Of a DNA stretch of 48,729 bases, positions 8,366-16,667 are shown in pieces. The stretch comes from an uncultured Chromatiaceae bacterium (GTDB taxonomy: Bacteria > Pseudomonadota > Gammaproteobacteria > Enterobacterales > Alteromonadaceae): positions 1-48,729 of the forward strand of contig CALJUX010000087.1 of NCBI GenBank assembly GCA_937978655.1, given 5' to 3'. Positions within the stretch are counted from its first letter, which is position 1. Each line of letters begins with the position of its first letter. Below the pieces are notes generated by a model. That model saw only the letters and a list, made by a program, of their open reading frames with translations. It was not told where the DNA came from and did no database searches. Position numbers and translations under genes: made by a program.

Positions 8366-8394
8366 GCAGCAGCCGGTGTGATATTGGCTGCTGC
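8366..8394 (+). terminator. Terminator of the prp operon
   Basis: GCAGCAGCC (8366-8374) and GGCTGCTGC (8386-8394) form a perfect 9-bp stem with an 11-base loop, followed by TCCTTATTGATTTTTC. It begins 8 bases after the prpF stop and reads as a rho-independent terminator. Confidence 0.75.
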
Positions 8395-8482
8395 TCCTTA
8401 TTGATTTTTCTACACTTGATTGCAAATTCAGTTTTTTCTGATTAGATTGAGTAAATGTCGCAACTTAAGCGGGATGCTTCCG

Positions 8483-8866
8483 ATGAAAAAATGGTGTTTA
8501 GCGGGATTACTTCTGAGCAGCTTGCTGCCGGTTCAGGCAGCAGATCAGGATTATAAGTTAGTCACAGTTGCTGGTTATCTTAATTTCTATTTGCTCAATC
8601 TGAACGCCTGTCAGGATTTTCATCCGTCAGTGCGCAAAGATGCGTATGCAGCAGAGAGTACCTTGTATCCGTGGCTGGATAAACTCGATGCAAAAACCAA
8701 AGGCAGTATCGATTCCGGTATGTTAAACAGCGTGGTGCAAAAACGCCGCGATGCGTTAAATGCCCAAATCAAAGACGGTGATTTTACTATTGATCACTGT
8801 CATGCAGTCATTAAACTGCTGACCGCCGATGGTCTGGACAAAACGCTGTTAAAAGCAATCGAATAG
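8483..8866 (+). CDS. Small exported protein of unknown function
   Basis: 127 residues. The N-terminus is a clean Sec signal peptide: KK charged start, the hydrophobic stretch CLAGLLLSSLLPV, and cleavage expected after VQA. The mature part, about 107 residues, is mostly helical with two cysteines, in NACQDF and DHCHAV, that could form one periplasmic disulfide. I chose the ATG at 8483 because AGCGGG upstream is well spaced; the ATG at 8474 is possible. I do not recognise the family. It stands alone between the prp terminator and a GNAT gene. Confidence 0.65.
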   Translation: MKKWCLAGLLLSSLLPVQAADQDYKLVTVAGYLNFYLLNLNACQDFHPSVRKDAYAAESTLYPWLDKLDAKTKGSIDSGMLNSVVQKRRDALNAQIKDGDFTIDHCHAVIKLLTADGLDKTLLKAIE

Positions 8867-8909
8867 TTTCACGCAGTAGGTGTCTGCGCCAGTCGCAGAC
8901 CAAAGAGTT

Positions 8910-9413
8910 ATGTTTCACATCCGTCTGATGCAAATCGCAGATCTCAGAGCAGTGGTCCGGCTACAGGACCACTGTTATGCAGATGAATTTTATGAATCCC
9001 CGCAGGTCGTTGCCAAACGGCTGATGTTGTATCCACAATCCTGTTGGCTGGCTTGCTATCAGGACAAGATCTGGGGTTATCTGTTTACCTATCCCTCACG
9101 TCTGGGCCAGGTTAATCCGCTTGGTGCAGAATTTGGCCAGTACGAACAGGCTAACTGCCTGTATCTGCACGATATGGCGGTAAGTCCGGATGCACGTGGC
9201 CAGGGCGTTGCCAGCGCATTACTGCAACAGGCGCTGAATTATGCCATCACGCTTGGTTTACCGTACGCCGCCCTGGTGGCGGTACAGAACTCAGCGCCTT
9301 TCTGGCAACAGCAGCAATTTGACGCGGTTGCAGATTTATCTGCTGCGGCTGCAACTGCACTTAGCAGTTACGGTCCTGATGCGGTTTATCTGGCGCGCTG
9401 TCTGAACGACTGA
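8910..9413 (+). CDS. GNAT family N-acetyltransferase
   Basis: 167 residues. The acetyl-CoA binding motif is DMAVSPDARGQGVASALLQQALNYA, shown here as DMAVSPDARGQG then VASALLQQAL, the RimI-like A motif with the R/QxxGxG/A pyrophosphate loop. The N-terminus FHIRLMQIADLRAVVRLQ is the usual first strand and helix of the fold. The substrate cannot be told from sequence. The ATG at 8910 has AAAGAG just upstream; an upstream frame beginning at 8880 lacks support. It is 43 bases after the small exported gene and may share its transcript. Confidence 0.85.
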   Translation: MFHIRLMQIADLRAVVRLQDHCYADEFYESPQVVAKRLMLYPQSCWLACYQDKIWGYLFTYPSRLGQVNPLGAEFGQYEQANCLYLHDMAVSPDARGQGVASALLQQALNYAITLGLPYAALVAVQNSAPFWQQQQFDAVADLSAAAATALSSYGPDAVYLARCLND

Positions 9414-9427
9414 ATTTGCGCTTTTTA

Positions 9428-9445
9428 CTGTCATACCGCCGTCAT
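9428..9445 (+). promoter_or_regulatory. Pho-box-like PhoB site upstream of the glycerophosphodiesterase gene
   Basis: CTGTCAT (9428-9434), four bases, then CCGTCAT (9439-9445): two 7-bp direct repeats at the 11-bp period of PhoB boxes, with one mismatch to CTGTCAT in the second. It lies 47 bases upstream of the start codon. The downstream gene releases phosphate-bearing glycerol-3-phosphate, a classic Pho-regulon role. Confidence 0.6.
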
Positions 9446-9491
9446 TTGGCCGCGTTAGTCTCTGAGTCTTTTCAGCTTTGGAGACTTTCTA

Positions 9492-10658
9492 ATGCGTGTC
9501 TGCTGGTTTTTTTTATGGTTGTGCAGTCTGAACACGCTCGCCGCATGTCCGGTGTGGCCGCTGGTCATTGCCCATCGTGGCGCTAGTGGCGAATATCCGG
9601 AACACAGCGCGACCGCATATTGGCAGGCGATGGTGCAGGGCGCCGATTATATTGAAGCCGATCTGGTACCAAGCCGGGACGGCGTATTAATCAGTCGGCA
9701 TGAGAACGAGCTGAGCCAAAGCACCAATGTGGCAGCGCTGCCACAGTTTGCCTCGCGTAAAGTCAGTAAAGTGGTCGATGGTGTGCAAGTCACCGGCTGG
9801 TTCAGCGAAGACTTCAGTCTGGCCGAACTGCGCCAGCTGCGGCTGCGTGAATCCAAACCCGATTTGCGCCCGGCCAGCGCGCGCTATAACGATCAAGATG
9901 GGATTTTAACGTTGGCAGAAGTGATGGAGCTGGTGTTGCGCTTTGAACAACATAGCGGACGCCAGGTCGGGCTTTACCTTGAGACCAAACATCCCAGTTA
10001 TTTTCTGCATGAAGGCCGCTACTTGGACGGCGCCCCGATCCGGCGGGATATCTCGGTATTATTACTGCGCCAGTTGGGGCGCTGGCAACAACAGCATCAT
10101 TACCCGGTTTATATCCAGTCATTTGAAATCACGAATTTATGGTGGATGCGCCAGCAGGGCCTGCAGCAATATCAGGTGAATGCGCAGCTGGTACAGTTGC
10201 TTGGTGATATCAGCGGTACTGCCTTGTATCCGGCGTCAAACTTTGCTGAGCCCTGGGATTTGCGGAACTCCGCCAACCTGATGTTATTGCCCCCGGAGGC
10301 AAAGGCGCTGCTGCAAAAAAACGGTTTTCACTACGGCGATTTGTTAACCCCGGCGGGGCTACAGCTGTTAAGTCAGTATGCCGATGGCATTGGGCCATGG
10401 AAAGAACAGTGGTTTGCACAACAACAACCGTTGCTGTCGCACAGTCAGCTAAAAGCACATCGCCTGCAGTTACATCCCTACACCTTTCGCGCCGAAACCC
10501 AGTTTTTGCCGGCGGGCGTCCCGACGCTGACTGCTGAATTGCAACAGCGTTATCAACAGGGTGTTGATGGGGTGTTTACCGATTTTACCGCGCTTGCCGT
10601 GCAAAGCCGCGACGCGACTTGTGGCGTGAAATCAATGACTAATCAAAGGTCACACTGA
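9492..10658 (+). CDS. glpQ: Periplasmic glycerophosphodiester phosphodiesterase
   Basis: 388 residues, close to exported GlpQ proteins. It hydrolyses glycerophosphodiesters from phospholipid headgroups to glycerol-3-phosphate and alcohol. A short Sec signal (RVCWFFLWLCSLNTLAA) leads into the catalytic IAHRGASGEYPEHS, with the HRG histidine, then YIEADLVPSRDGVLISRHE with the EAD metal ligands and second histidine. GLYLETKHP and DGVFTDF complete the TIM-barrel signature. GGAG precedes the ATG. A Pho-box-like site upstream suggests induction on phosphate limitation. Confidence 0.92.
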   Translation: MRVCWFFLWLCSLNTLAACPVWPLVIAHRGASGEYPEHSATAYWQAMVQGADYIEADLVPSRDGVLISRHENELSQSTNVAALPQFASRKVSKVVDGVQVTGWFSEDFSLAELRQLRLRESKPDLRPASARYNDQDGILTLAEVMELVLRFEQHSGRQVGLYLETKHPSYFLHEGRYLDGAPIRRDISVLLLRQLGRWQQQHHYPVYIQSFEITNLWWMRQQGLQQYQVNAQLVQLLGDISGTALYPASNFAEPWDLRNSANLMLLPPEAKALLQKNGFHYGDLLTPAGLQLLSQYADGIGPWKEQWFAQQQPLLSHSQLKAHRLQLHPYTFRAETQFLPAGVPTLTAELQQRYQQGVDGVFTDFTALAVQSRDATCGVKSMTNQRSH

Positions 10659-10752
10659 CATAACTTGTTACTGTTTAGGCTGTTGGCTTTGTGAGCGCTT
10701 TCTATAGACTAGGCTGCAGACATATTTCTCAAAATTATCTGGAAGCCGGTGT

Positions 10753-11898
10753 ATGAAAGCTCTACCAAAACTGACAATGTTGGCAGTCGCCCTGGCGCTG
10801 ACCTTAAATGCCTGCTCCAAGCCAGCAGAAACAACAAGCACCGACGACACCTTATCCAGCCTGCAGCTGGTGGCACAGGACATTGTGACCATTGCCAACA
10901 GCGAGCTGTCGCAAGGTCCGATGATCTCCGGTACTTTGCAGCCGGTGATTAAGGCCGAACTGAACGCCGAAGTTGGCGGTATCGTCACCCGGGTGTTAAA
11001 AGACAATGGCGATCTGGTTAAAACCGGCGAAGTGCTGGTGCAGCTGGATCAAACCACTTTTCGCGATAAGTTGTTGTCTGCCCAGGAGGCCGAACGGTCT
11101 GCGGCTGTGGCCGCAGATCAGGCCACGCGCCAGTTAAAACGCATGCAGAAATTAAGCCGGCAGAATCTGGTGACGGCTGAAGTATTAGAAACTGCTGAGA
11201 TCAAAGCCAATCAGACCCAATCTGACTTGGCTTCTGCCAAAGCCCGTACCGTCGAAGCCCGTCAGCAATTAGAAAGAACTGAAGTCCGGGCGCCGTTTGA
11301 CGGCGTCGTGGCTGTGCGTAAAGTGTCGTCCGGCGACACCGCGCAGGTTGGTAAAGCGCTGCTGGTCTTAATTAATCCGGCCAGTATGCGGTTTGAGGGA
11401 TTTATTGCCGCCGATCAGGTTGGCGCGGTTAAAGTGGGCTCTACAGTCAGTTTTAAGGTCAATGGTTATCCGGGGCAGCGCTTTGACGGTGAAATTGAGC
11501 GCATCAACCCGCAGGCCAATGAACAAACCCGCCAGGTGCAGGTATTTGTCAAACTGGCGGCCCAGCATTCTTTTGTCGCTGGCCTCTATGCCGAAGGCTT
11601 TATTGCAGTTGAACAGCAACAAAGCCTGATGTTGTCACCATCAAGCCTGGTGACCGAAGGTGATCTGCAGTTTGTCTGGTTGTTAAAAGACAATGCTCTG
11701 GTGAAAACTGCCGTTGAAACCGGCGCCACAGATCCACGCTTTGGCACTGTGCAGGTGCTAAGTGGTGTCACCGCAGGTCAGCAAATTCTGCGCCATCCAC
11801 AAGGTGCGCTCAAAGACGGTATTAAAGTGACCATCGACGCGAACACTGAAGTGGCCAGTAAAGCCGCTGATGCCAATCAGCCTGCCATTGGGAAATAA
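10753..11898 (+). CDS. RND efflux periplasmic adaptor (membrane fusion protein), lipoprotein
   Basis: 381 residues, typical of AcrA/MexE-type adaptors. The lipobox LTLNAC places the lipidated cysteine at residue 21. Then come the first lipoyl half (SGTLQPVIKAELNAEVGG), a helical hairpin (about 100-175), the second lipoyl half with RTEVRAPFDGVVAVRKV, and beta-barrel and membrane-proximal domains (FEGFIAADQVG, PGQRFDGEI). It joins the inner-membrane pump encoded 2 bases downstream to an outer-membrane channel that is not encoded here. Substrate unknown. Confidence 0.92.
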   Translation: MKALPKLTMLAVALALTLNACSKPAETTSTDDTLSSLQLVAQDIVTIANSELSQGPMISGTLQPVIKAELNAEVGGIVTRVLKDNGDLVKTGEVLVQLDQTTFRDKLLSAQEAERSAAVAADQATRQLKRMQKLSRQNLVTAEVLETAEIKANQTQSDLASAKARTVEARQQLERTEVRAPFDGVVAVRKVSSGDTAQVGKALLVLINPASMRFEGFIAADQVGAVKVGSTVSFKVNGYPGQRFDGEIERINPQANEQTRQVQVFVKLAAQHSFVAGLYAEGFIAVEQQQSLMLSPSSLVTEGDLQFVWLLKDNALVKTAVETGATDPRFGTVQVLSGVTAGQQILRHPQGALKDGIKVTIDANTEVASKAADANQPAIGK

Positions 11899-11900
11899 GC

Positions 11901-14900
11901 ATGATCTTATCTGATTTCAGTATTAAACGCCCTTTGGTGGTGGTGGTCGTTACCATCGCGCTGATGCTGTTTGGCTATTTCGCCCTGACAAACCTCAAGA
12001 CCAACCAGTTCCCCGATGTACAGCCGCCCGTGCTGGTGGTGAACGTGCCTTATCCGGGCGCGTCACCGGAAACCGTTGAGCGGGAAATTTTAAACCGGGT
12101 GGAAGACTCCATGTCGACCATTCAGGGCATTCGTGATATCCGCTCCTATGCGCGCGAATCCAGTGCCACCATAGTTGTATTCTTTGATTTTGATAAAGAT
12201 TTGACGGCTGCCGCCCAGGAACTGCGCGACAGTATTTCCACGGTACGGGATAAATTACCGACGGAAATGAAAGAACCTTTTATCAACAGGGCCGATCCGA
12301 ACGCCCAACCGGTGATGTCGCTGGCGTTGTCGTCAGATGTGCTGACGCCGCTGGCGTTGTCGCGTCTGGCCGAGATCCAGATTGGCCGGCAGCTTCGTTC
12401 GGTGTCTGGTGTGGCACTGGTGGAGCTGGAGGGTGAGCTGGAACGTGAAATGACCGTGTTCCTCAACAGCCATGCGATGCGCGAAGCCAAAGTATCGGCA
12501 CAGGAAGTGGTCAACGCGCTGCGGGCACAAAACCTGGCCGCGCCGGTGGGCCGCGTCGTCAATGGTCTGGAAGAGCAAAGTATTCGTTTGCAAGGCCGGC
12601 TGAAAGATGTCAGCGAATTCCGCCAGATGGTGGTCAAACAAAGTGGTGATCAGGCCATCCGGCTCGGGCAGATAGCCGACATTGTGGACGGTGGGGCCGA
12701 GCAGCGCCGGCTGTCATTTTTTAATGGCAAAAAAGCCTTAGGCATCAATATCACCAAAGCCCGTGAAGCGTCGACGATTTCTGTGACGGACGAGATCAAA
12801 GCCAAACTGGAAGAAATCAACAAAACACTGCCAAAAGAAGTTGAACTGGTGATTGTGTCGGATCAGGGGGAAGACGTCGCGGCCAGTATGCGAAATGTCA
12901 CCGAGGCACTGGGTCTTGGCGCCTTACTGACCATCGTCGTTGTGTTTGTGTTTTTAAACTCCTGGCGGTCGACGCTCATCACGTCACTGGCACTGCCGAC
13001 TTCGGTACTGGCATCTTTTATCGCGGTCTGGGCCTGTGGTTTTACGCTGAATTTCATGTCGTTATTGGGTCTGTCACTGGCCATTGGCGTGTTGATTGAT
13101 GATGCGATTGTGGTGCGGGAAAATATCGTACGCCATATGGAAATGGGCAAAGACAATATGACAGCGGCCCGCGACGGCACCCGCGAGATTGGGATGGCCG
13201 TGATCGCGACCACGATGTCAATTGTCGCGGTGTTTATTCCAATCGCCTTTTTGGATGGTATTACCGGGCAATGGTTTAAGCCGTTTGGTTTGACAGTGGC
13301 CTGTTCTGTTTTAGTGTCGTTATTTATTTCGTTCACCATCGACCCGATGATGTCGGCGTACTGGCATGACCCTGATCATGATAAAAACAAACAGCGCCGT
13401 GGCCTGGGTAAGGTCTTTCAGCAGTTTAATATCTGGTTTGATCATCAGGCCGAGCGTTATTCGCGGCTGATTGGCTGGGCACTGAAACACCGTAAATCCA
13501 TGTGGTCACTGGCGTTTCTGAGCTTCTTTGGCGCGTTATTTTTGCAAGGCAAATTTGGCGGTTCAGGCTTTATGCCGGACACCGATAACGGCGCTTTTAT
13601 TGTGTCAATCCGCGGTCCGAGTGAAGCCAGCATCGATTACACCCGGATTAAGGCGGCGCAGGTTGCCGAGATCACCCAGCAGTTGCCGGAACACCGCTAT
13701 ACCCAGACCACCATCGGCGTGCAGGGCAATATCACCCGGGCCCAGGTGTTTGTCCGGCTGGTGCCGGAAAAAGACCGCAACCGCAGTGCCAAACAGATTG
13801 CTGAAGAAGTGCGCGGCAAAATTAAGTCATTAGTGGGTGCTGAGTTTACCGTGTCTGCAGATTTAGGCGGCGGTGGTGGTGGTGATGGCAAACCGCTGCA
13901 AATTCAGTTCCGCGGTCCGGAGACCCGGGTGCTTGAAGGCATAGTGATGGATTATGTCGCCAAGCTGAAAAAAGTGCCAGGCGCAGTGGATGTTGGTCTG
14001 TCAGCGCAGGACCCAAAACCAGAATTGCAGGTTGAGTTTGACCGGGGACTGGCCGCCAGTGTTGGCCTGTCGATGAGCGATGCCGCCAATGCGATGCGAC
14101 TGGCGTTTGCTGGTGCTGAAATTGGCGATTGGGTCGACCCGACCGGTGAAACCCGTAACGTCTTTGTTCGGGTACGGCCGGAAGAACGGGCGACAGTGGC
14201 GGATTTAGAGCAACTGCCATTGTTGTCCAGTAAAACCGGCGCTTTAGTGCCGCTGGAGCAGGTAGCAACCGTCACTTTGGGTAAAGGCCCGGCCCTGATT
14301 GAACATTTGGACCGTGAAACTATGATGGCAGTGACTGCCAACGTACAGGGGCGCAGTTTTGGTGAAGTATTCGCTGATGCGATGAAGCTTGCGAAACAAA
14401 TTGATTTCCCGCCCGGCTATGATTTGGTGGTCGGTGGCGAAGGCCGCGATCAGCAGGAAGTATTCGGCCGCATCTTTGGCGCATTGGGCCTTGCGGTGGT
14501 GCTGATGTATCTGATTTTGGTCGTACAGTTCCACAGCTTTATGGCGCCGGTGGCAATTATGATGTCCCTGCCGCTGTCACTGATTGGCGTGGTGCTGGCC
14601 TTGCTGATTGGCAACTCAACGCTAAACCTGATGAGTTTGATAGGTGTGGTGATGCTGATGGGGATAGTGGCGAAAAATGCCATCCTGCTGGTCGACTGTG
14701 CCCGGAAAAAAGAGCAGCTCGAAGGCATGTCGCTGGAAGAGTCATTAATTGCAGCGGGCCGTGAGCGTTTGCGTCCTATCCTGATGACAACCTTTGCATT
14801 GGTCGCCGGCATGCTGCCAGTGGCTATCGGTGTAGGCGAAGGCTCAGGTTTTTATCGTCCGTTAGGGATTGCTGTGATTGGCGGCACTATCACCTCAACA

Positions 14901-15026
14901 ATTCTGACATTGTTGGTGGTGCCGACCTTCTACGATAGTCTGGAGACCATGAAGCGTAAACTCAAGGCCAGGTTCAGCCGCGGGAAAACGGACAAACAGC
15001 TGCACCTCGCAGCGCATCAGGAGTAA
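11901..15026 (+). CDS. RND family multidrug efflux permease
   Basis: 1041 residues, the AcrB length. Inner-membrane proton-driven trimer with 12 predicted membrane segments and two large periplasmic loops. The proton-relay residues are present: D400 and D401 in LIDDAIVVREN (TM4) and K925 in GIVAKNAILLVDC (TM10). Also visible are PGASPETVEREI, FLDGITGQWFKPFG and GEGSGFYRPLG. It overlaps functionally with the adaptor 2 bases upstream, forming a two-gene operon. There is no local TolC-like gene or regulator, so it probably borrows a TolC. Drug specificity cannot be inferred. Confidence 0.95.
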   Translation: MILSDFSIKRPLVVVVVTIALMLFGYFALTNLKTNQFPDVQPPVLVVNVPYPGASPETVEREILNRVEDSMSTIQGIRDIRSYARESSATIVVFFDFDKDLTAAAQELRDSISTVRDKLPTEMKEPFINRADPNAQPVMSLALSSDVLTPLALSRLAEIQIGRQLRSVSGVALVELEGELEREMTVFLNSHAMREAKVSAQEVVNALRAQNLAAPVGRVVNGLEEQSIRLQGRLKDVSEFRQMVVKQSGDQAIRLGQIADIVDGGAEQRRLSFFNGKKALGINITKAREASTISVTDEIKAKLEEINKTLPKEVELVIVSDQGEDVAASMRNVTEALGLGALLTIVVVFVFLNSWRSTLITSLALPTSVLASFIAVWACGFTLNFMSLLGLSLAIGVLIDDAIVVRENIVRHMEMGKDNMTAARDGTREIGMAVIATTMSIVAVFIPIAFLDGITGQWFKPFGLTVACSVLVSLFISFTIDPMMSAYWHDPDHDKNKQRRGLGKVFQQFNIWFDHQAERYSRLIGWALKHRKSMWSLAFLSFFGALFLQGKFGGSGFMPDTDNGAFIVSIRGPSEASIDYTRIKAAQVAEITQQLPEHRYTQTTIGVQGNITRAQVFVRLVPEKDRNRSAKQIAEEVRGKIKSLVGAEFTVSADLGGGGGGDGKPLQIQFRGPETRVLEGIVMDYVAKLKKVPGAVDVGLSAQDPKPELQVEFDRGLAASVGLSMSDAANAMRLAFAGAEIGDWVDPTGETRNVFVRVRPEERATVADLEQLPLLSSKTGALVPLEQVATVTLGKGPALIEHLDRETMMAVTANVQGRSFGEVFADAMKLAKQIDFPPGYDLVVGGEGRDQQEVFGRIFGALGLAVVLMYLILVVQFHSFMAPVAIMMSLPLSLIGVVLALLIGNSTLNLMSLIGVVMLMGIVAKNAILLVDCARKKEQLEGMSLEESLIAAGRERLRPILMTTFALVAGMLPVAIGVGEGSGFYRPLGIAVIGGTITSTILTLLVVPTFYDSLETMKRKLKARFSRGKTDKQLHLAAHQE

Positions 15027-15039
15027 GCAGATTTTGCTG

Positions 15040-15072
15040 GCCTGCCAGCCGTTGCAATACGGCTGAGCAGGC
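15040..15072 (+). terminator. Strong hairpin after the RND operon
   Basis: GCCTGCCAGCCGT (15040-15052) pairs with ACGGCTG-A-GCAGGC (15059-15072), a 13-bp stem with one bulged A and loop TGCAAT. No clear U tract follows, so it may stabilise the 3' end or work with Rho. Confidence 0.5.
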
Positions 15073-15350
15073 AGGTGCAGCCTTATCACCCGCAGTTTTA
15101 TGATTACCTGCAAGCCTCAGTTATCCTCCACTTTCCGCCAATCAAATGTCGCGATACACCGCAAAACCAGCATCTTCATCAAACCGAGCTGCTGTCGGCT
15201 GTACCAGCCGGCTGAAACAACGTCTTTCTGCAGTGAATATTGCCAAAATTAACAAAAACGTTAATAAAATGAAATTAATTAATGATTCTATTAACAATGT
15301 CCTGGCGCTGAGCCAGACAAATGTTCTGACCTAAAATAGGAAAATTAATT
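15073..15350 (+). promoter_or_regulatory. AT-rich upstream region of an unknown exported-protein gene
   Basis: No convincing gene. The last 120 bases are strongly AT-rich and contain an inverted repeat ATTAAC (15248-15253) / GTTAAT (15260-15265), the palindrome ATTAATTAAT, and another ATTAAC shortly after. These could be regulator sites or just promoter composition. A 62-codon frame at 15146-15334 has no ribosome site and was not called. Confidence 0.35.
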
Positions 15351-16391
15351 ATGCGTCATTGTTTTTGTTATATGTTTGCAGCGGCCATATCACTGCAGTC
15401 TTATGCAGTATCGGCAGCGTCCACCGAGCTGCATTTCACCCGTCCAACCGGTACATTTGTTCCGCATCAACAGCGATATGTAGTACCTGTCGGAAATTTA
15501 GCCGACCAACTTTTTCAAAAAATCGGGCACACTGAAGCAGTCATTGAACAGAAAATAATGACTGAGATGCAAAACACACCGGAGATCTCAAGATTCTACA
15601 GTACAGATCTGAACACAGATAACCTGCGCCTGGAGTTGTCATATAGCGGGACCCAGGTGCTGAATGGCAAGTTTACCGGCTTGAGTGTTGTCACGCGGAT
15701 CGGTATTGATGGCATCGCGGTGCTGTGCCCAACATTAAAATTGGATATTTCTGTGCGGGATATTGTGTTACATGCCCAATACAATTTTTTTAGCGGTCAT
15801 TTGAACGGTGTTCAGGTTGAGTATCAAAGCAATGTTCAGGCAAATTGTACTGGGATGCTCGGTCTGCCATTAGTTAACAAAGCGGTTAGCTACTTCGCGG
15901 CAGATAAGGCAAAAGCCAAAGTTGACGACATGCTGGCAGAGGTTATTCAGGCGCAGCTGCCAGTGACGCAAGCGCATGAGTTAGTTGGCACCCGGCAGTT
16001 AATGGAACATCCGACGGTCATTGCTAAGGTTCGTGCTGCGGAGCGTCAGTTAGCCATGCCAATTTTAGCTGCGCTGGATCAGCTGACAGACGGGATGAAC
16101 CTTGCCATTGGTTTGCACCGCAATGCACAGGGCAACGGACTTCATGTGTTGCATCTTGATAGCTATTTTAATCGTCCTGTGATCTATTTTGACCCGTCAA
16201 TACGCACTTATAACACCCGCTTGCCGACAGCTGCGGGGAGTGAAGTACGCTCGCCTGCAGACTGGACCGCCGGACTTTTAACGCAGCAAAGCCTGATCAA
16301 ATCGATCGCATTTCACCGGCTGACAAACTTCCCGAGTTATCCTGCCACTGATGTAGTTACGTTGGGAACCTGTGGCAAAGCATGTGAATAG
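15351..16391 (+). CDS. Exported protein of unknown function
   Basis: 346 residues. The Sec signal peptide is short (MRHCFCYMFAAAISLQ, cleavage likely after VSA). The mature protein has beta-rich stretches such as LRLELSYSG and KLDISVRDIVLHAQY, a helical middle (KAKVDDMLAEVIQAQLP) and four cysteines, in AVLCP, QANCTG and LGTCGKACE, enough for two disulfides. The CGKAC pair lies at the extreme C-terminus. I recognise no family. AGGA lies 9 bases before the ATG. Base composition is visibly more AT-rich than the RND genes. A long hairpin follows, then a TonB-dependent receptor gene on the same strand. Confidence 0.7.
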   Translation: MRHCFCYMFAAAISLQSYAVSAASTELHFTRPTGTFVPHQQRYVVPVGNLADQLFQKIGHTEAVIEQKIMTEMQNTPEISRFYSTDLNTDNLRLELSYSGTQVLNGKFTGLSVVTRIGIDGIAVLCPTLKLDISVRDIVLHAQYNFFSGHLNGVQVEYQSNVQANCTGMLGLPLVNKAVSYFAADKAKAKVDDMLAEVIQAQLPVTQAHELVGTRQLMEHPTVIAKVRAAERQLAMPILAALDQLTDGMNLAIGLHRNAQGNGLHVLHLDSYFNRPVIYFDPSIRTYNTRLPTAAGSEVRSPADWTAGLLTQQSLIKSIAFHRLTNFPSYPATDVVTLGTCGKACE

Positions 16392-16404
16392 CGCATAACG
16401 CTTT

Positions 16405-16439
16405 GCACCATCAAAGGTCACAGAGGTCTTTGGTGGTGC
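16405..16439 (+). terminator. Hairpin after the unknown exported-protein gene
   Basis: GCACCATCAAAG (16405-16416) pairs with CTTTGGTGGTGC (16428-16439), 12 bp with one T-G wobble. It lies 13 bases past the stop. A weak T-containing run follows. Confidence 0.55.
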
Positions 16440-16443
16440 AGTC

Positions 16444-16458
16444 TGTTGTTGGACAACA
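16444..16458. promoter_or_regulatory. Short inverted repeat upstream of the TonB receptor gene
   Basis: TGTTGT-TGG-ACAACA, with perfect 6-bp arms, about 210 bases before the receptor start. It could be a regulator site. No Fur-box-like sequence was obvious in 16440-16667; that stretch otherwise holds only AT-rich DNA and a small CGGAG/CTCCG hairpin at 16608-16620. Confidence 0.25.
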
Positions 16459-16667
16459 TTCGAAATTGCCTGTGTTTATACCGACATGAAGCGATTTTCA
16501 CCGTAGCAAAGAGCACAGTATCAAGCAGTAAAATGTTACTTAATAATTAATAATGTCACGTAGATGGCATATTAAAGTCATGTTTTCTCCCCATTATTAG
16601 GCGCCGCCGGAGTAACTCCGAGCATCAAAAAGACCATGATAACGCTGAAATTTTGGGAGATTTTCCT

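Noticed and set aside
15146..15334. 62-codon plus-strand frame before the unknown exported protein
   Set aside because: No ribosome site and no family resemblance; it lies in AT-rich promoter-like DNA.
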